DNA from: Hydrangea macrophylla
Lineage: Eukaryota; Streptophyta; Magnoliopsida; Cornales; Hydrangeaceae
Length of the DNA: 64,000 nt
Reading direction: 5' to 3'
NCBI GenBank assembly: GCA_033977485.1
Contig: CM066991.1
Location: 130,653,999-130,717,998, forward strand
Shown here piece after piece: positions 25,032 to 36,327 of this stretch (position 1 is its first letter; the number at the start of each line of letters is the position of its first letter). The translations under genes were made by a program, and so were the position numbers. A model generated the notes under the pieces. That model was given only the letters and a program-made list of their open reading frames with translations, had not been told where the DNA came from and ran no database searches.

Positions 25032-27144
25032 TGTCACGACCCATCCCACTACGCGTGGAAACAGGACACGTGGCACGCCACCAAGGCTCATCCAAGCATC
25101 ATCTAATAATATGCAGCGAAAAGAACTTCCTTAAAACAACTCTGGTAGTTAAAACTTAGGAAACATTCCCCTCTGAGTTTGTGAAATACATTGAAATCAG
25201 AGTTATAAAAAGTTTTGGCCATTGAAAACACATTCAAAAGAAAATAGTTTTGAAAACAGAGGCTCAGTCGACTGCCCCGTCGACTGCACTAGGGTCCAGT
25301 CGACTGCTCCGTCGACTGTGTCAAGCAGAACAAAAAATACAACATATTGCAAAGGGGTCCAGTCGACTGATATGGGGATCCAGTCGACTGCTTTTCAATT
25401 ATAAGAAGCAGTAGCCAAAATCAACAGTGCTCAGTCGACTGTTCAAGGGGTCCAGTCGACTGCTTTTCTATAATATACTCTCAGTGTCTCAATCCCACGA
25501 TGTCCAGTCGACTGACCCTGGGTCCAGTCGACTGCTCCCCTGCTGGACATCCTGTGTTGAAAATACTAACAACTCATACTTCTTAATTCCAACACCAACA
25601 CAACCACAACTGATTTTAACCTTTAAAACTTAATTATAGGCGTTCAATTACAACATCCAAAACTAAAGTTCTTATTACAACATATTACGAAAATCCAAAT
25701 CCTTATTACGAGTTTAGGATTTAAAACAAAAACATATACAAATGTTTTCCCCCGGCGTTCCTCGGCCTTACTCCTCACGCTTCTTCTTGCCCTTTTTCTT
25801 TTCACCTGCAATGGAGTACATCTCCACTGCTCAGCTATATGCTGAGCGTACAATTCTAAACAAATGCATATGGGCAATTCATGTTTTAAATATCTAATCC
25901 ACATAATTTAGTCTCCGGGGAGAGAGATACGCATTCACCCAGTATATCGGCAAGTCTTAAATCTTAAACCGCGATGCCAATGGTTAGCCAAGAATCACTC
26001 AACCATTGCATCCATCTGCTCTGGTTGGCCACTTCCCACACCAAGCAAGTAGTCGTCACTACTGTAAACTCTCAAACATCGAGAGGCGTGCACCGGCGTA
26101 AAATTATATCAAACTCCCCTTTGACCCACATAGACATTTAGCATACTCACATAATCATGTCACCGTGCTTTTCTATACGTACTTGCTAAATTTAACGGGC
26201 CTAATTTAACACAATAGTTTGCCCGGATCACGAATCATACAAAATATCTAAAATATCCAAAATTGTCTATATTACATAGGTTCGGAATTCATACCTCGAG
26301 CTATGGCTCTCAAACTTTAGGAGAAGTACAAGAAGACCAAATAAACGTCAGATCTCCGATCTTAAATGATTCCTACAAGTATAGACATGTTTTTCCCAGA
26401 TTCTTAAAATTAACTTTTCAGAAAAACTTTGCCAAACGTGGCCTAAGTAGTGTCAAAACGTAGATCTCACCTTCATGAGTTCAAATCTTGAATTTGGTGA
26501 AAATCTGACAGACGAACGGTCGCCGTTTGTCGTCGCAAAGCCCGTGGCAACTAAATCTCCCTTCTCTCTCCTCTCTCTAGATATTTGTTTGGATTTGGAT
26601 GAGAATGAATTCTCATCCTCATCTATATATAGGCAAAAGTTATGGAAATTACGCTTACCTCCCCGCAAGTTTCTCAAATCTTCTAATTAATCCTTGAAAC
26701 TTCGCACACGTCCATTTTATGCCTTTACGAGTGAAAATTATAAATTTCAAAAGTTTCCGACTAAGTTTCGTTTGGGTCCAAAATCACGTCCGAAAACTAA
26801 ATTCAGTGAAATCTCTTACACAACCTACCTTATATATAACGTGTCACTCACGTTCTCACCACAGTATTCAAAAATGATCTAAGACCAGATCAAAACTACC
26901 AGAAATTACACTACACAGGTAAATTACTATTCATAAAATACCAGATATTTCAAATAACGTTTAATCACATAAATGTCATTTAATTCTTACGAATGCCTCA
27001 ATGGATATCGAATCACCGTGTCCTCACTTGACACCCTTCGTTGACCATGGTCAACCAATTCCTCAATTATTAATCAACCTTAATAATTCTCATAATTCAA
27101 ATATGCATTTTAAAATGAATGCATTTTCCGGGACGGGTGTGACA
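25032..27144 (-). mobile_element. Solo LTR in the copia integrase, gypsy-like, 2113 bp
   Basis: On the + strand it begins TGTCACGACCC and ends CGGGTGTGACA. Reversed, it starts TGTCACACCCG, the common plant gypsy LTR start, so it sits antisense. A minus-strand TATA box (CCTATATATAG, 26623-26633) agrees. A perfect 5-bp duplication GATCT flanks it (25027-25031, 27145-27149). There is no internal region, so it formed by LTR-LTR recombination. A cluster of CAGTCGACTG palindromes lies at 25263-25542. Confidence 0.9.
25263..25542. repeat. Cluster of CAGTCGACTG palindromes
   Basis: The perfect 10-bp palindrome CAGTCGACTG occurs eight times, plus two CCGTCGACTG variants. They lie in close pairs with linkers of roughly 10-15 bp, most often introduced by GGTCC or GGATC. 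The pairs are separated by unrelated AT-rich sequence. The short frames across it (25222-25633) only translate the repeat. Confidence 0.9.
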
Positions 27145-27395
27145 GATCTATGATGAGTTATTCGGATTTACCAATTTCATTTTGGGGACACGCATTAGAG
27201 ACAGCCTCATACATTCTAAATTTGGTACCATCTAAGTCAGTACCTACTACTCCCACGGAATTGTGGACTGGGCGAAAGCCTAGTCTGCGGCATGTTCGGA
27301 TCTGGGGTAGTCCAGCACATGTGCTGAAAGGGAACGTAGAAAAGTTGGAATCGAGAACAGAAGTATGTTTCTTTGTTGGGTATCCAAGAGGAACT

Positions 27396-30300
27396 TGTAA
27401 TAACCCGAAGTTCACTAGCACTTCTAATTTACCGAAAAAAAAAAATAGTCTTTAATAGAAATCTTAATTGTAGCACCTTGTAATTCCCTTAATGGAATTT
27501 ATGTTAAAATAATTATTATTCTATATTTAATAACTGTAATTTAAATGTGTAAATATACATACATAGATTAGATATAGTCATATAGATGTATATTGATGCT
27601 AGTTATTTAACTAAGCCTAACATATCTAATAAAATAAAAATCCTAGCTAACCTACCTAACTTATACCACTCCTAATAAGTCTAATTGCTATCCTATATCA
27701 TCCCCACTTCCACAACCTCATGACCAATCACCTAGCTAACCTACCTAACTTATACCACTCCTAATAAGTCTAATTGCTATCCTATATCATCCCCACTTCC
27801 ACAGCCTTATACGCACACACACAAAGTTTCAAACATTCAAAGAGAAAGAGAAAGGAAAATAGAAGTGGATAGAAGAAAAAAAAGGGAGTTTTGAGTTCTA
27901 GTTTTATTCTTCATATTGGTAAGTAATTCATACATATTATTTCATGTAATAAATAGTTTCTATTTACTGTTTTTAGTAGTATTGTTATATGGAGTAAATA
28001 GAATTAGGAACCTCTAGAAAATAGCTCGGTTTGATCCAAAATAGTAGAATTAGTGTAACTCATTACTCCGACCAGCTATAGCTTTCAAATTTTAAGGGTA
28101 GTCTCTTAAAATACCCATGAAACTACCCTTAAAACAGTTTTTGATTTGCTTGTACCGTTTGGGTTTTTATTGAAGATTCATTTTAAAGGGTAAATTGGTC
28201 ATTTCGCATTCTGTAATTCGACTTTGCTAAAATCGACTTTCGATTTGGATTCTCCACAAAATTTCACTCAAGATAGACACTGATTTCACTTAAAAAGGTT
28301 AAGAAATGAGTGAATTATGGCCATTAGAAGTTTAGAATTACAATCTGTCCAAAACAGGGCATTCTGCCCAGATTTATTCCAAAAATTTCATTTACACCCC
28401 CGAAACTTTAAACGAATGTATAGAGGTCTTCCGACATCGGATTTGATCACGATTTCAAACTTAGTACTTCTAATTATGTTTATTTCCATCTGAAGTATTA
28501 ATTTTTCAGTTTCTGATAATTCTTATATTTTGGTATATTTACAGAATGACCCCTAAACTTTTAAAAAGGGTATTTTTGGTCATTCTGGGATTTTGTAAAC
28601 TCATTATAAATCATTTATATATTCTATAATGATATTATGATAATATATACTGTTTTATAAATTTGTTAATTATAAAACCATAGAATAATAAATCTTACTA
28701 CTTATCAATTGATTTAAATAAAGGTTGATTATTTTATCATAGCTATTATATTTCTTAAACTATGGGAAAAATACAAAAATGTTCTTATGGCATTTTATGA
28801 CCATTAAAAATAGTCCCACACTTAAATTATGGTATTTGGATATGAAAATGGAATTACGGTCCTGTTATGACTATTTTAAAATTAGTGTTAGTAAATAAGT
28901 TAGGCCTTGTCAGATTATAAATTAAATAAATAAAATCCCTTATATTTCAGTATTATTCTGTATCATTAGGATATAGCAAATAGATATTACAATTAGAAAT
29001 ATTGGAGTACTTAGTACGAATAACTAGTAATTCCTGTATGTTCTTGGGTAATAAAATTAGTAAAAGAAATGTAATACGCAATTAATATTATGATTTTATA
29101 AAGAATAGTTTGACGAATCAATTCTCACCCTTATGGAAATTATACATGTGCTTTACGGCTCAATAGTAACTATTTAAAAATAGTATTTTAACTTCCAAAA
29201 TTGTAAGTAAATAATCTATAACTCAGAAAAATGCGCCGTCAATTTCTATAGTCTCAAAATAACGTCTAGTATCGTATTTAAAAGTTTGGAGACAACCCGA
29301 CATTATCTAAAATACAGCTTATTTGTAAAATCCACGTTTATGTAGTTTTGAAGTAGGACCTGCTACGGACTCCAAATTGAGTCCAGTTAGTGAAGTTGAA
29401 CTTAGTATAGTGTAAGGAATATTATAGTGAATGTTTGACATAGTTTTAGCATATTTATAGAAATACCCTAGAAAAGCCTTAATTGCAGTTATACCCTTAG
29501 GCTTACAACCTATGATTAAATGTCTAGTTTCTTTTACCTGTATTGATGTAGGAACTGTTTCATCGTCAATTCCTAAGTCACCAAGGTGAGTGTTCGTATC
29601 CTGTATTTAACTCAACTCTATATGTGAGTGTTTATTACCTTTTCTCAAACTCTATATTAACTCAATATATAATGAGTGAATTTTACTATGATTTTAATGA
29701 TATGTAAAGTATCAAAATTACTAAAGATATTTTCGGAACATCTTTCTTGGTTCCTGGAAGGGTTTTAGCATTCAAACTTATTATTCTCAAATGTGTCAAT
29801 TTATTCCAATGTCATGTATCTTTTGAAATGCCATCATTTAAACTATTCATTTATTTAAAGTGCCGATTACCACCACAGCAAATTATAAAGTATAGCCTAT
29901 GTATGCGATGAAATGAAGCCCAAGTGGCTGGTCCTTTGGACCCATGAACCCGACTAGCAGGGTTGTACTTTGATCACTGTGCCATGTAATGAAAGGAACG
30001 TGTGTGTGAGTGGGTGGTTGGTAATCTGACATTTATGTAAAAATGCTGTTTTCCATGCAAATAGAACCTGTCATTATATTTTTATTTTATTGCATGAAAT
30101 TTTAATGTTATTATCTTATCTATTCTAAAAAGGCAAATCTTTTAAATGATTATTTCAAAGGTTATGTTCATTCACTGAGCCTTCAGCTCACACTCTCCAA
30201 ATATTTTTAAAACCCTTTTCAGGTGACAAAGTGACGATGATAGGCTATTATAGATCCCTTAGAAGAACAGAACACTTCAATAGAAGAGAAAGAATATATT

Positions 30301-30508
30301 CTTGATGCAAATGAGGAGTAGATGATTGTTAGATATGTAGAACATTTAGAAGAGTTATACCTTCAATGTAATAATATTTTCAAGATTCATGTAGACTTCG
30401 ATATATAAATGGATTTAAGCTATGATTGCTTCCGCTAGAGCTCTATTTAATTACGAAGAGGCCGGTCTCGAGCCTAAAATTTTGAAGTCGAATTTTGGGG
30501 TCGTGACA
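27396..30508 (+). mobile_element. Second solo LTR in the copia element, gypsy-like, 3113 bp
   Basis: It begins TGTAATAACCCG and ends GGGGTCGTGACA. A perfect 5-bp duplication GAACT flanks it (27391-27395, 30509-30513), and it splits the copia frame after FFVGYPRGT. No coding capacity or internal region was found. It is long for an LTR and very AT-rich. An 89-bp tandem duplication lies near its 5' end. Confidence 0.88.
27642..27809. repeat. 89-bp tandem duplication in the second solo LTR
   Basis: Two head-to-tail copies start CCTAGCTAACCTACC at 27642 and 27731. They are nearly identical until the second copy fades at about 27809. Confidence 0.9.
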
Positions 30509-30513
30509 GAACT

Positions 30514-32541
30514 AAAGGTGGTCTGTTTTATAGTCCTAAGGATCAGAAGGTTATTGTTAGCACCAATGCCACATTCTTAGAAAAGGACTATGTTATGGAC
30601 CACAAGCCCAGAAGTCGTATTGTTCTAGAGGAAATGAGAGGAGAGACACCGAGACATACTTCTTCGATTCCAACGGTATGAGAAGAAACACCACAAGAAA
30701 GAGTTATCGATATTCCATTACCACGTCGTAGTGGGAGGATTATCGAAATTCGTGTAGATCCCGAACTAACCATTAACACGCAGGTTCCTGAACCAGTACA
30801 ACGTGTAGATAATGGTGTATTAAGTTCAGAATCTTCACAACGAAATATCAGTGATACATAGAAACGAGTTGTGCCTCATCGTAGTGGGAGGGTTATTATT
30901 CAACCTAACCGGTATATGTTCTTGGGAGAGTCTTATGATCGGGTCCCTGATGAACAAGGTACCGACCCCTGTAACTACAATGAAGCACTCCAAGATAAAG
31001 ATGCAGATCTTTGGCAAAAGGCTATAAAATCTGAAATGGAGTCTATGTACTCCAATCAAGTATGGGATCTTGTAGAACCACCCAATGAAATAAAACCCAT
31101 TGGATGCAAGTGGATCTATAAGAAAAAGAGAGGAGCAGATGGTAAGGTGGAAACCTTTAAAGCTAGGCTTGTTGCGAAAGGGTTCACTCAAAAAGAAGGA
31201 ATCGATTATGAGGAAACTTTTTCGCCGGTGGCAATGCTGAAGTCTATCCGGATTCTCTTGTCCATTGCTGCACATTTTGATTATGAAATTTGGCAAATGG
31301 ATGTCAAGACAGCATTTCTTAATGGGAATCTTGACGAGTGCATCTATATGGTGCAACCAGACGGGTTCATCGCAAAGGGCCAAGAACACATGTTGTGCAA
31401 GCTTAAGAAGTCCATTTATGGACTTAAGCAGGCATCTAGGTCTTGGAATATCCGCTTTGATCAAGCAATCAAGTCTTTTGGTTTTGATCAATGTGCGGAT
31501 GAATCCTGTGTGTACAAGAAACATGATGGAAGCGTGGTGGTGTTCTTAGTACTATATGTGGATGATATCTTGCTAATCGGTAACGATGTGGGGGTATTAT
31601 CTTCTGTAAGGGTATGGTTGTCCAGTCAATTCGATATGAAGGACTTGGGAGAAGCCGGTCACATCCTAGGGATCAAGCTTATGCGAAATCGCAAGAATAG
31701 GATGTTGGGCTTGTCACAAGGCACTTGTATTGACAATATTCTTGCAAGGTTTAGCATGTAAGATTCCAAGAAAGGATTCCTTCCCTTCAGACACGGAATT
31801 ACTCTATCTAAGGATCAGTGTCCTAAGACACCTGATGAGATAGAGAAGATGAAGGCAGTTCCTTATGCCTCGGCAGTAGGAAGCCTAATGTATGCTATGC
31901 TATGTACTAAACCTGACATCTGCTTTGCTGTTGGCATGGTTAGTAGATATCAGTCTAATCCAGGGCAAGAACATTGGACTGCGGTGAAAAATATTCTCAA
32001 GTACTTGAAAAGGACTCGAGACTATATGTTAGTTTACCAAGCAGACAGTCTTGTACCCATTGGGTACACAGATTCTGATTTCATGTCAGATAGGGATTCC
32101 AGAAAGTCTACCTCAGGATATGTATTTACCCTTGGAGGTGGAGCCATTACTTGGAGGAGTATCAAGCAGTCATGTATTGCTGATTCCACCATGGAAGCCG
32201 AGTATGTGGCTGCTTCAGAAGCCGCTAAGGAGGCCGTTTGGCTCAGAAACTTCCTTATGGATCTAAGAGTGGTACCTGCGGTACAATTGGCTATTACCCT
32301 TTATTGCAATAATAGCGGAGCGGTTGCTAACTCAAAGGAACCAAGGGCCCATAAGAAGGGAAAACACATTGAGCGTAAGTATCACCTGATACGAGAGATC
32401 GTGCAAAGAGGTGATGTTGAAGTGACCAAGATAGCATCAGCAAATAACCTGACAGATCCTTTCACCAAGAGCTTACCGGCCAAGACTTTTGACAGTCATG
32501 TAGAAGGGTTAGGTGTGAGGTGTGTCGCATCATGGCTTTGA
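30514..32541 (+). pseudogene. copia reverse transcriptase-RNase H, disrupted
   Basis: Just after the solo LTR the frame resumes (KGGLFYSPKDQK). TGA at 30678-30680 and TAG at 30858-30860 break the linker before reverse transcriptase. The RT core runs from about 31000: [48 protein letters not shown], and the catalytic YVDD at 31555-31566. A TAA at 31759-31761 breaks the frame after ARFSM. RNase H follows to the natural TGA at 32539-32541, with YASAVGSLMYAMLC, GYTDSDF, KSTSGYVFTLGGGAITW and STMEAEYVA. Several stops are compatible with C-to-T changes in CAA, CGA or CAG codons, as expected for a silenced, methylated copy. Confidence 0.93.
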
Positions 32542-32543
32542 GT

Positions 32544-32556
32544 CTAAGTGGGAGAT
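32544..32556 (+). promoter_or_regulatory. Polypurine tract of the copia element
   Basis: The purine-rich AAGTGGGAGAT lies immediately before the 3' LTR, where plus-strand DNA synthesis starts. Confidence 0.8.
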
Positions 32557-34173
32557 TGTTAGGGATATATACTAAAAGCTATGTTTTATGTAGTTGATTT
32601 ATTATTCATTTAATAAAATCAGTTAATCCATTTTTATGAGAATCTGTGTGGGCAATATTTGTATTATATTATTTATTTAATATTATGCATGTGTGTCTCT
32701 CATTCTATATAGTAGGTGGTTTGGTGTGTAGAGTTCGGCTTACACACGGAAGATCAGGCCATCAGATATTATAGAATGTAAGATTTTGGTTTACAGTCTT
32801 AGATGGGATTGGGCATACCATCGGTAGGACTGCAGCATGGTGTTGTAATAGGTTTATCTTGACTACGGAAAACGGTATAGTTTCAACTCACTATGCTGGT
32901 ACATTTTGTGTATTAAACGCGACTGACTTGGGGTAATTATCTTTATACTGACTTATAAGATAATTAATACCTCATGGCTATTATGAGTGCTTATGCTCTA
33001 AATCCTAAGTTAATTTGTAGACACGTACATTTGTTATTTACACTTTGATCCCTAAAAGGGTGAGATCCTTAAATGGGTCAATATCTCATTGGATTGGGTG
33101 ACAATATTAATTGTGTGGTGGATATTAATTAATGATGGAATCCATGTCTCAATTTGGGATTGATGATATCCCCTTGAGAAAGCTTATAAGTTTTGATTAT
33201 GTCAAACCCTGCAGGTGGATTTTGTATCCGACATATCCGATAAGTTAAGCACAGGATCTCAAGGAATTTTAAGAAATTAATTAAATATGATTGTCAGTAA
33301 TTATATTTAATTAATGAATATCTTTAATCTTAACATGGGGAGATAATAAGCATTTAATAACATGAAGCTCGAAATATATTTTTGAGATAAGGGTAGGAGT
33401 GCAATTATAATTCTTTAGTGGTATGAATTATAATTTATGGAAATAGGAATCTGATTCAGTTCGAATTAGGGTTTCCTAATTCCATAAGGAAGCCTATTTC
33501 TTATTGACTTCTTATGGTCCCTATCGTAGCCTATATATATGCTGCCTTGGCTCTTCTCTCAGGTTGCATGATTTCATATTCTAAGCTTCCCTTGACCTCC
33601 TAGCATTCTTCTAGAAGGGTTTCCACCAAACCCTAGTCTCTGTGAGCATTCAAGAGACGTAGGAGTGAAGATTGCTAGCATCGGACAACGCTCACTAAAA
33701 GAGCTTCGGACTGCTCGATACTGATCGAAAGTTGCTGAATTTTTTACACAACGTTCCTGACGTCGAGACGGAGCTGCTGTTAAAAATTCAAGTAAATCGG
33801 AGATCGTTTAGTCCTCCTGACGAACACATCTTTGTCGGATCAATGTGATCGGGATTGAATCGTCACAACAATCAAAGAGAGTGTTATAACTGGGAATAGA
33901 AAACAGAACGTAAAGAGGGAAGAGCAGAAAATTAAAAGGTTTTCAAAAGAGCCCACACTCAGTTCGATATTCTGGCAGCAAAGGAATACGGTAGAAGATC
34001 GTGAGCTGTTATCGAGCCCGTGTTCTCGATTCATCTACTACAGCAATCCGTTTTAGCAGTTTATGGTAACCCTAGTTTCGCCTTTGTAGGGTTATTGTAG
34101 TTTTCACGTAATTTTTTTTGCAGTACCAACTTATACGCGCTGTCAATGGATTCTGGGAACGCAGTTCCTAACA
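32557..34173 (+). repeat. 3' LTR of the copia element
   Basis: It starts TGTTAGGGATATA and ends CCTAACA, followed by the ATCGG target duplication. It is about 1617 bp and aligns along its whole length with 19556-21173, with mostly transitions and a few 1-bp indels. Confidence 0.95.
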
Positions 34174-34617
34174 ATCGGAGTGTCTTCTCATTCTCACTCT
34201 AGATCTCTTCATCTCTTTGTGTTTGGGTTAGATCCGATTACTCATTTTCACATATGCAACTTTGTTTCTTCAGGTCCGATGATCTACTCATGCAGATTTG
34301 GCGCGATATTTATCAAATTAGATGATATTTTTGTCAGATCGGGTGTTTTAGTGGCTCTTCACAATCACGACGTGTTTTGGAGCTATCTACATTTGTGGGG
34401 GCATTTTGAGAGCTCCCTCCCTCAGTCGGCTCATCTTGAACTACATCACAGACCATTTCATCAACGATTGGGGAGTTTTGTAGTGCAACCTAGAAGTTTG
34501 TGTAATTGCATTTTTATGTATTTTCCTCCATTCTTTGCTTGTATTGGTTCCTTTTTAGAATATGCTCTAATGAATTAATGATGTTTATGTTATGAAAAAA
34601 AAAAAATTGGAGGTGAT

Positions 34618-36327
34618 CAAGAGAATAATAAGAATTGCTAATGTTGGACAATAAATAAAAATAATGACCTTCAAAAGAATCCACTGGTACTAGAATCTCC
34701 GTCAATTCCTCTATATAATATAGAATCAATAAGAAGGTGATTGGGATGAGGCGTGAAACGCTCTCTTGAGACGATACGTGCCCTCTACCGGAAATATCCA
34801 GTGCTAATGTCATTGATTGATAAATATATACATTGTCTATTCACAATGGTCAAGTAAAAGAATGAGAAACGTTGGTTGACTTCTAGTTCCAAAGTCATGA
34901 AACTTATGTTTAGAATTCTAATGTTTGACAAGTCCGTGATTCACAAAAGATAGGTGAAAAATCAGTTTAAGTACAAAATCACAAAACTATGAGTACAAAA
35001 TAGTGGAAAATGCAAGAGGGGTGTAATTTTTGTTGAAGTGAACGCACTTTTGGGGGTAAGAGCATCCACAATGCGTTCGTGGAACTTAAGATAAACTTAA
35101 GCAAAGTTGTTGTACATGGGAGAGGGTGCTAGCAATGAGGGAATAAGGGAATGGCACACATTGTGCCATTTATGGGGTGGCAACATTGTATCGTGTGCAA
35201 TGTGGTGACACACATCGTGCCGTGTGGGTGTAGGTGTGGATGGTACAAATTGTGCCGTGTGGGTGGGGCGGCACTCTGTGTTCCATTTGGTGATGGTCAC
35301 AGCTTACTCTTTGCCATCTCAAATCCCACAGCTTTGTATGTGCCGTTACTCTATACATTAGCTCGAACATAGTGCTACCACAAAGATAAGTTTTCGTAAC
35401 TTCGGTTATCCTATACATTAGCTAAAACAGACCCATTGCTAATGGCTTTAACTTAAGTTCTACTAAGTTATCCTATAAGACAAACACATTATTGATGCTC
35501 TAACAGTGGATGATGAAGTTGCTATGAATGTTAAGCAAAAAGGAGGACAAAAATTCATGTCAAAACTAATTATATCTTTAATAACTTAAAATATCTAATG
35601 ACATTAATTGTAATATTTGAAACACTCTTCGCCAATATGAGGGCAAATTTTAGGCATTGTAAAAAATTATAGCAAATCCTAGTAAAATTTAATATAATTT
35701 AATAAATAATCCATGAACCAAACATAGCAAAATATTAGGATTACTAGTAATTTAAGAGTGGAATCAGAAACTAGCCTCAGAATCAGGCAGAAATATGAGA
35801 ATAAAAAGTTAGTTATGATATTTGCAAAATAAATTAAATTGGAGATTAGTTCAGATGGTGGTTTTAAATTGCAAGAATGAATTCAAAAGTGTACAATTTT
35901 TTGCCAGTGACTTGCATGCAAAATCTCCAAGTTTACATAAGCAAATCAATGTTTCTGAGGAGAAGACTTGTTGGAAATTGGGCAAAATTTCTCAAACCTA
36001 GAATGCTGCTCGAGCGGGCCTTCAGGCGAGGATGGAATGGTTGGAAACTGAAATGTCGCCCACCCAGTGAACCACGTGAGCGGAAATGGGAAATCAGTGC
36101 GAGGGCAGCTTTCCTAAATGATGTAGGAGAGCATTTTTGGGTAAGTTTCCAAAGATGATTAGTCTCATAATATATAGAATCACTTGTGTATATTGGTTTC
36201 TTCGTGAAGAAATTTTTCCATGTTGATGTGTCTTTCTTCTACTAGGATTAGGAATGTGTATATCTATATATAAGATGATATGATGTGTAGAAAGAATCTT
36301 GAATCTTAAACTTAGAGAGGGAAAGTG
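34618..36327. other. Intergenic, with one MITE
   Basis: AT-rich sequence. Apart from the MITE at 35060-35500, no gene or complete transposon was recognised. Open frames at 35097-35418 lie within that MITE, and the frame at 35877-36158 has no recognisable domain. Confidence 0.45.
35060..35500. mobile_element. MITE with GAGCATC ends and TAA duplication, 441 bp
   Basis: The left end GAGCATCCACAATG pairs with the right end CATTATTGATGCTC. TAA flanks both sides (35057-35059, 35501-35503). The interior has GTGCC/GGCAC-rich repeats around 35160-35290, giving only chance frames. Confidence 0.65.

Larger units (their letters stand above)
24365..27395 (+). pseudogene. copia integrase, disrupted
   Basis: After the stop at 24362 the reading frame shifts by one between about 24395 and 24420. 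It then reads through an N-terminal zinc-binding region (HLWHLRLGHINLKRIQ with CESC) and the catalytic core. The first Asp is in ELVHFDLCGPM, the second in TLRSDRGGEY and the Glu in QNGVAERRNRT, so the DDE triad is present. A solo LTR (25032-27144) interrupts the frame after MDMVRS. The frame resumes at 27150 with [17 protein letters not shown], runs to FFVGYPRGT and is interrupted again by the solo LTR at 27396. With the inserts ignored, this is a full-length copia integrase. Confidence 0.9.
19556..34173 (+). mobile_element. Ty1/copia retrotransposon with three nested insertions
   Basis: Two LTRs of about 1.62 kb bracket a PBS, gag, protease, integrase, reverse transcriptase, RNase H and a polypurine tract, in the copia order (integrase before reverse transcriptase). 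A perfect 5-bp duplication ATCGG lies at 19551-19555 and 34174-34178. Removing the TRIM and two solo LTRs with their duplications leaves about 8.8 kb. The LTRs differ at roughly 40 positions by eye (about 97-98% identity), so the insertion is moderately old. The coding region has several stops and at least one frameshift, so it is non-autonomous now. The long LTRs and gag type would fit the Angela group, but I cannot confirm the lineage. Confidence 0.95.
14559..34190 (-). mobile_element. Long antisense LTR (about 5.0 kb), split by the copia element
   Basis: The + strand sequence starts TGGATATCGCAAGC and, after the copia insert, ends GAGTGTCTTCTCA. Both ends give TG...CA. The flanks are TTCTG (14554-14558) and TTCTC (34191-34195), 4 of 5 matching, so the ends are approximate. 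A minus-strand TATA box at about 18961-18968 lies some 600 bp from the right end, arguing for antisense orientation. Inner motifs such as GAGTCGCCACTTAA (about 14608) are familiar from plant gypsy-type LTRs. Without the copia insert the length is about 5.0 kb, large for a solo LTR but within the range of Ogre/Tat-type LTRs. No coding region was found. Confidence 0.55.
11899..34606 (+). mobile_element. Polyadenylated retroposon of about 600 bp, split by a 22-kb nest
   Basis: The 15-mer AAAATTGGAGGTGAT occurs at 11884-11898 and again at 34603-34617, directly after a run of A (34595-34606). This is the signature of target-primed (LINE-type) integration. The retroposon's own sequence is what remains after removing the nest: 11899-12090 plus about 34196-34606, roughly 600 bp. 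A 132-residue open frame at 34180-34578 has no recognisable domain. It could be a 5'-truncated LINE or a processed copy of an mRNA; I cannot tell which. Other retroelements later inserted about 190 bp from its 5' end. Confidence 0.7.

Noticed and set aside
25263..25542. CRISPR-like array
   Set aside because: The CAGTCGACTG units are palindromes with irregular spacing inside a plant LTR. There are no regular spacers or cas genes.
30835..31524. Minus-strand frame of 229 codons
   Set aside because: It is the antisense shadow of the copia reverse transcriptase.
34180..34578. Protein-coding gene of 132 codons
   Set aside because: It begins within the end of the antisense LTR, runs through the retroposon, lacks similarity to known domains and ends near the poly(A).
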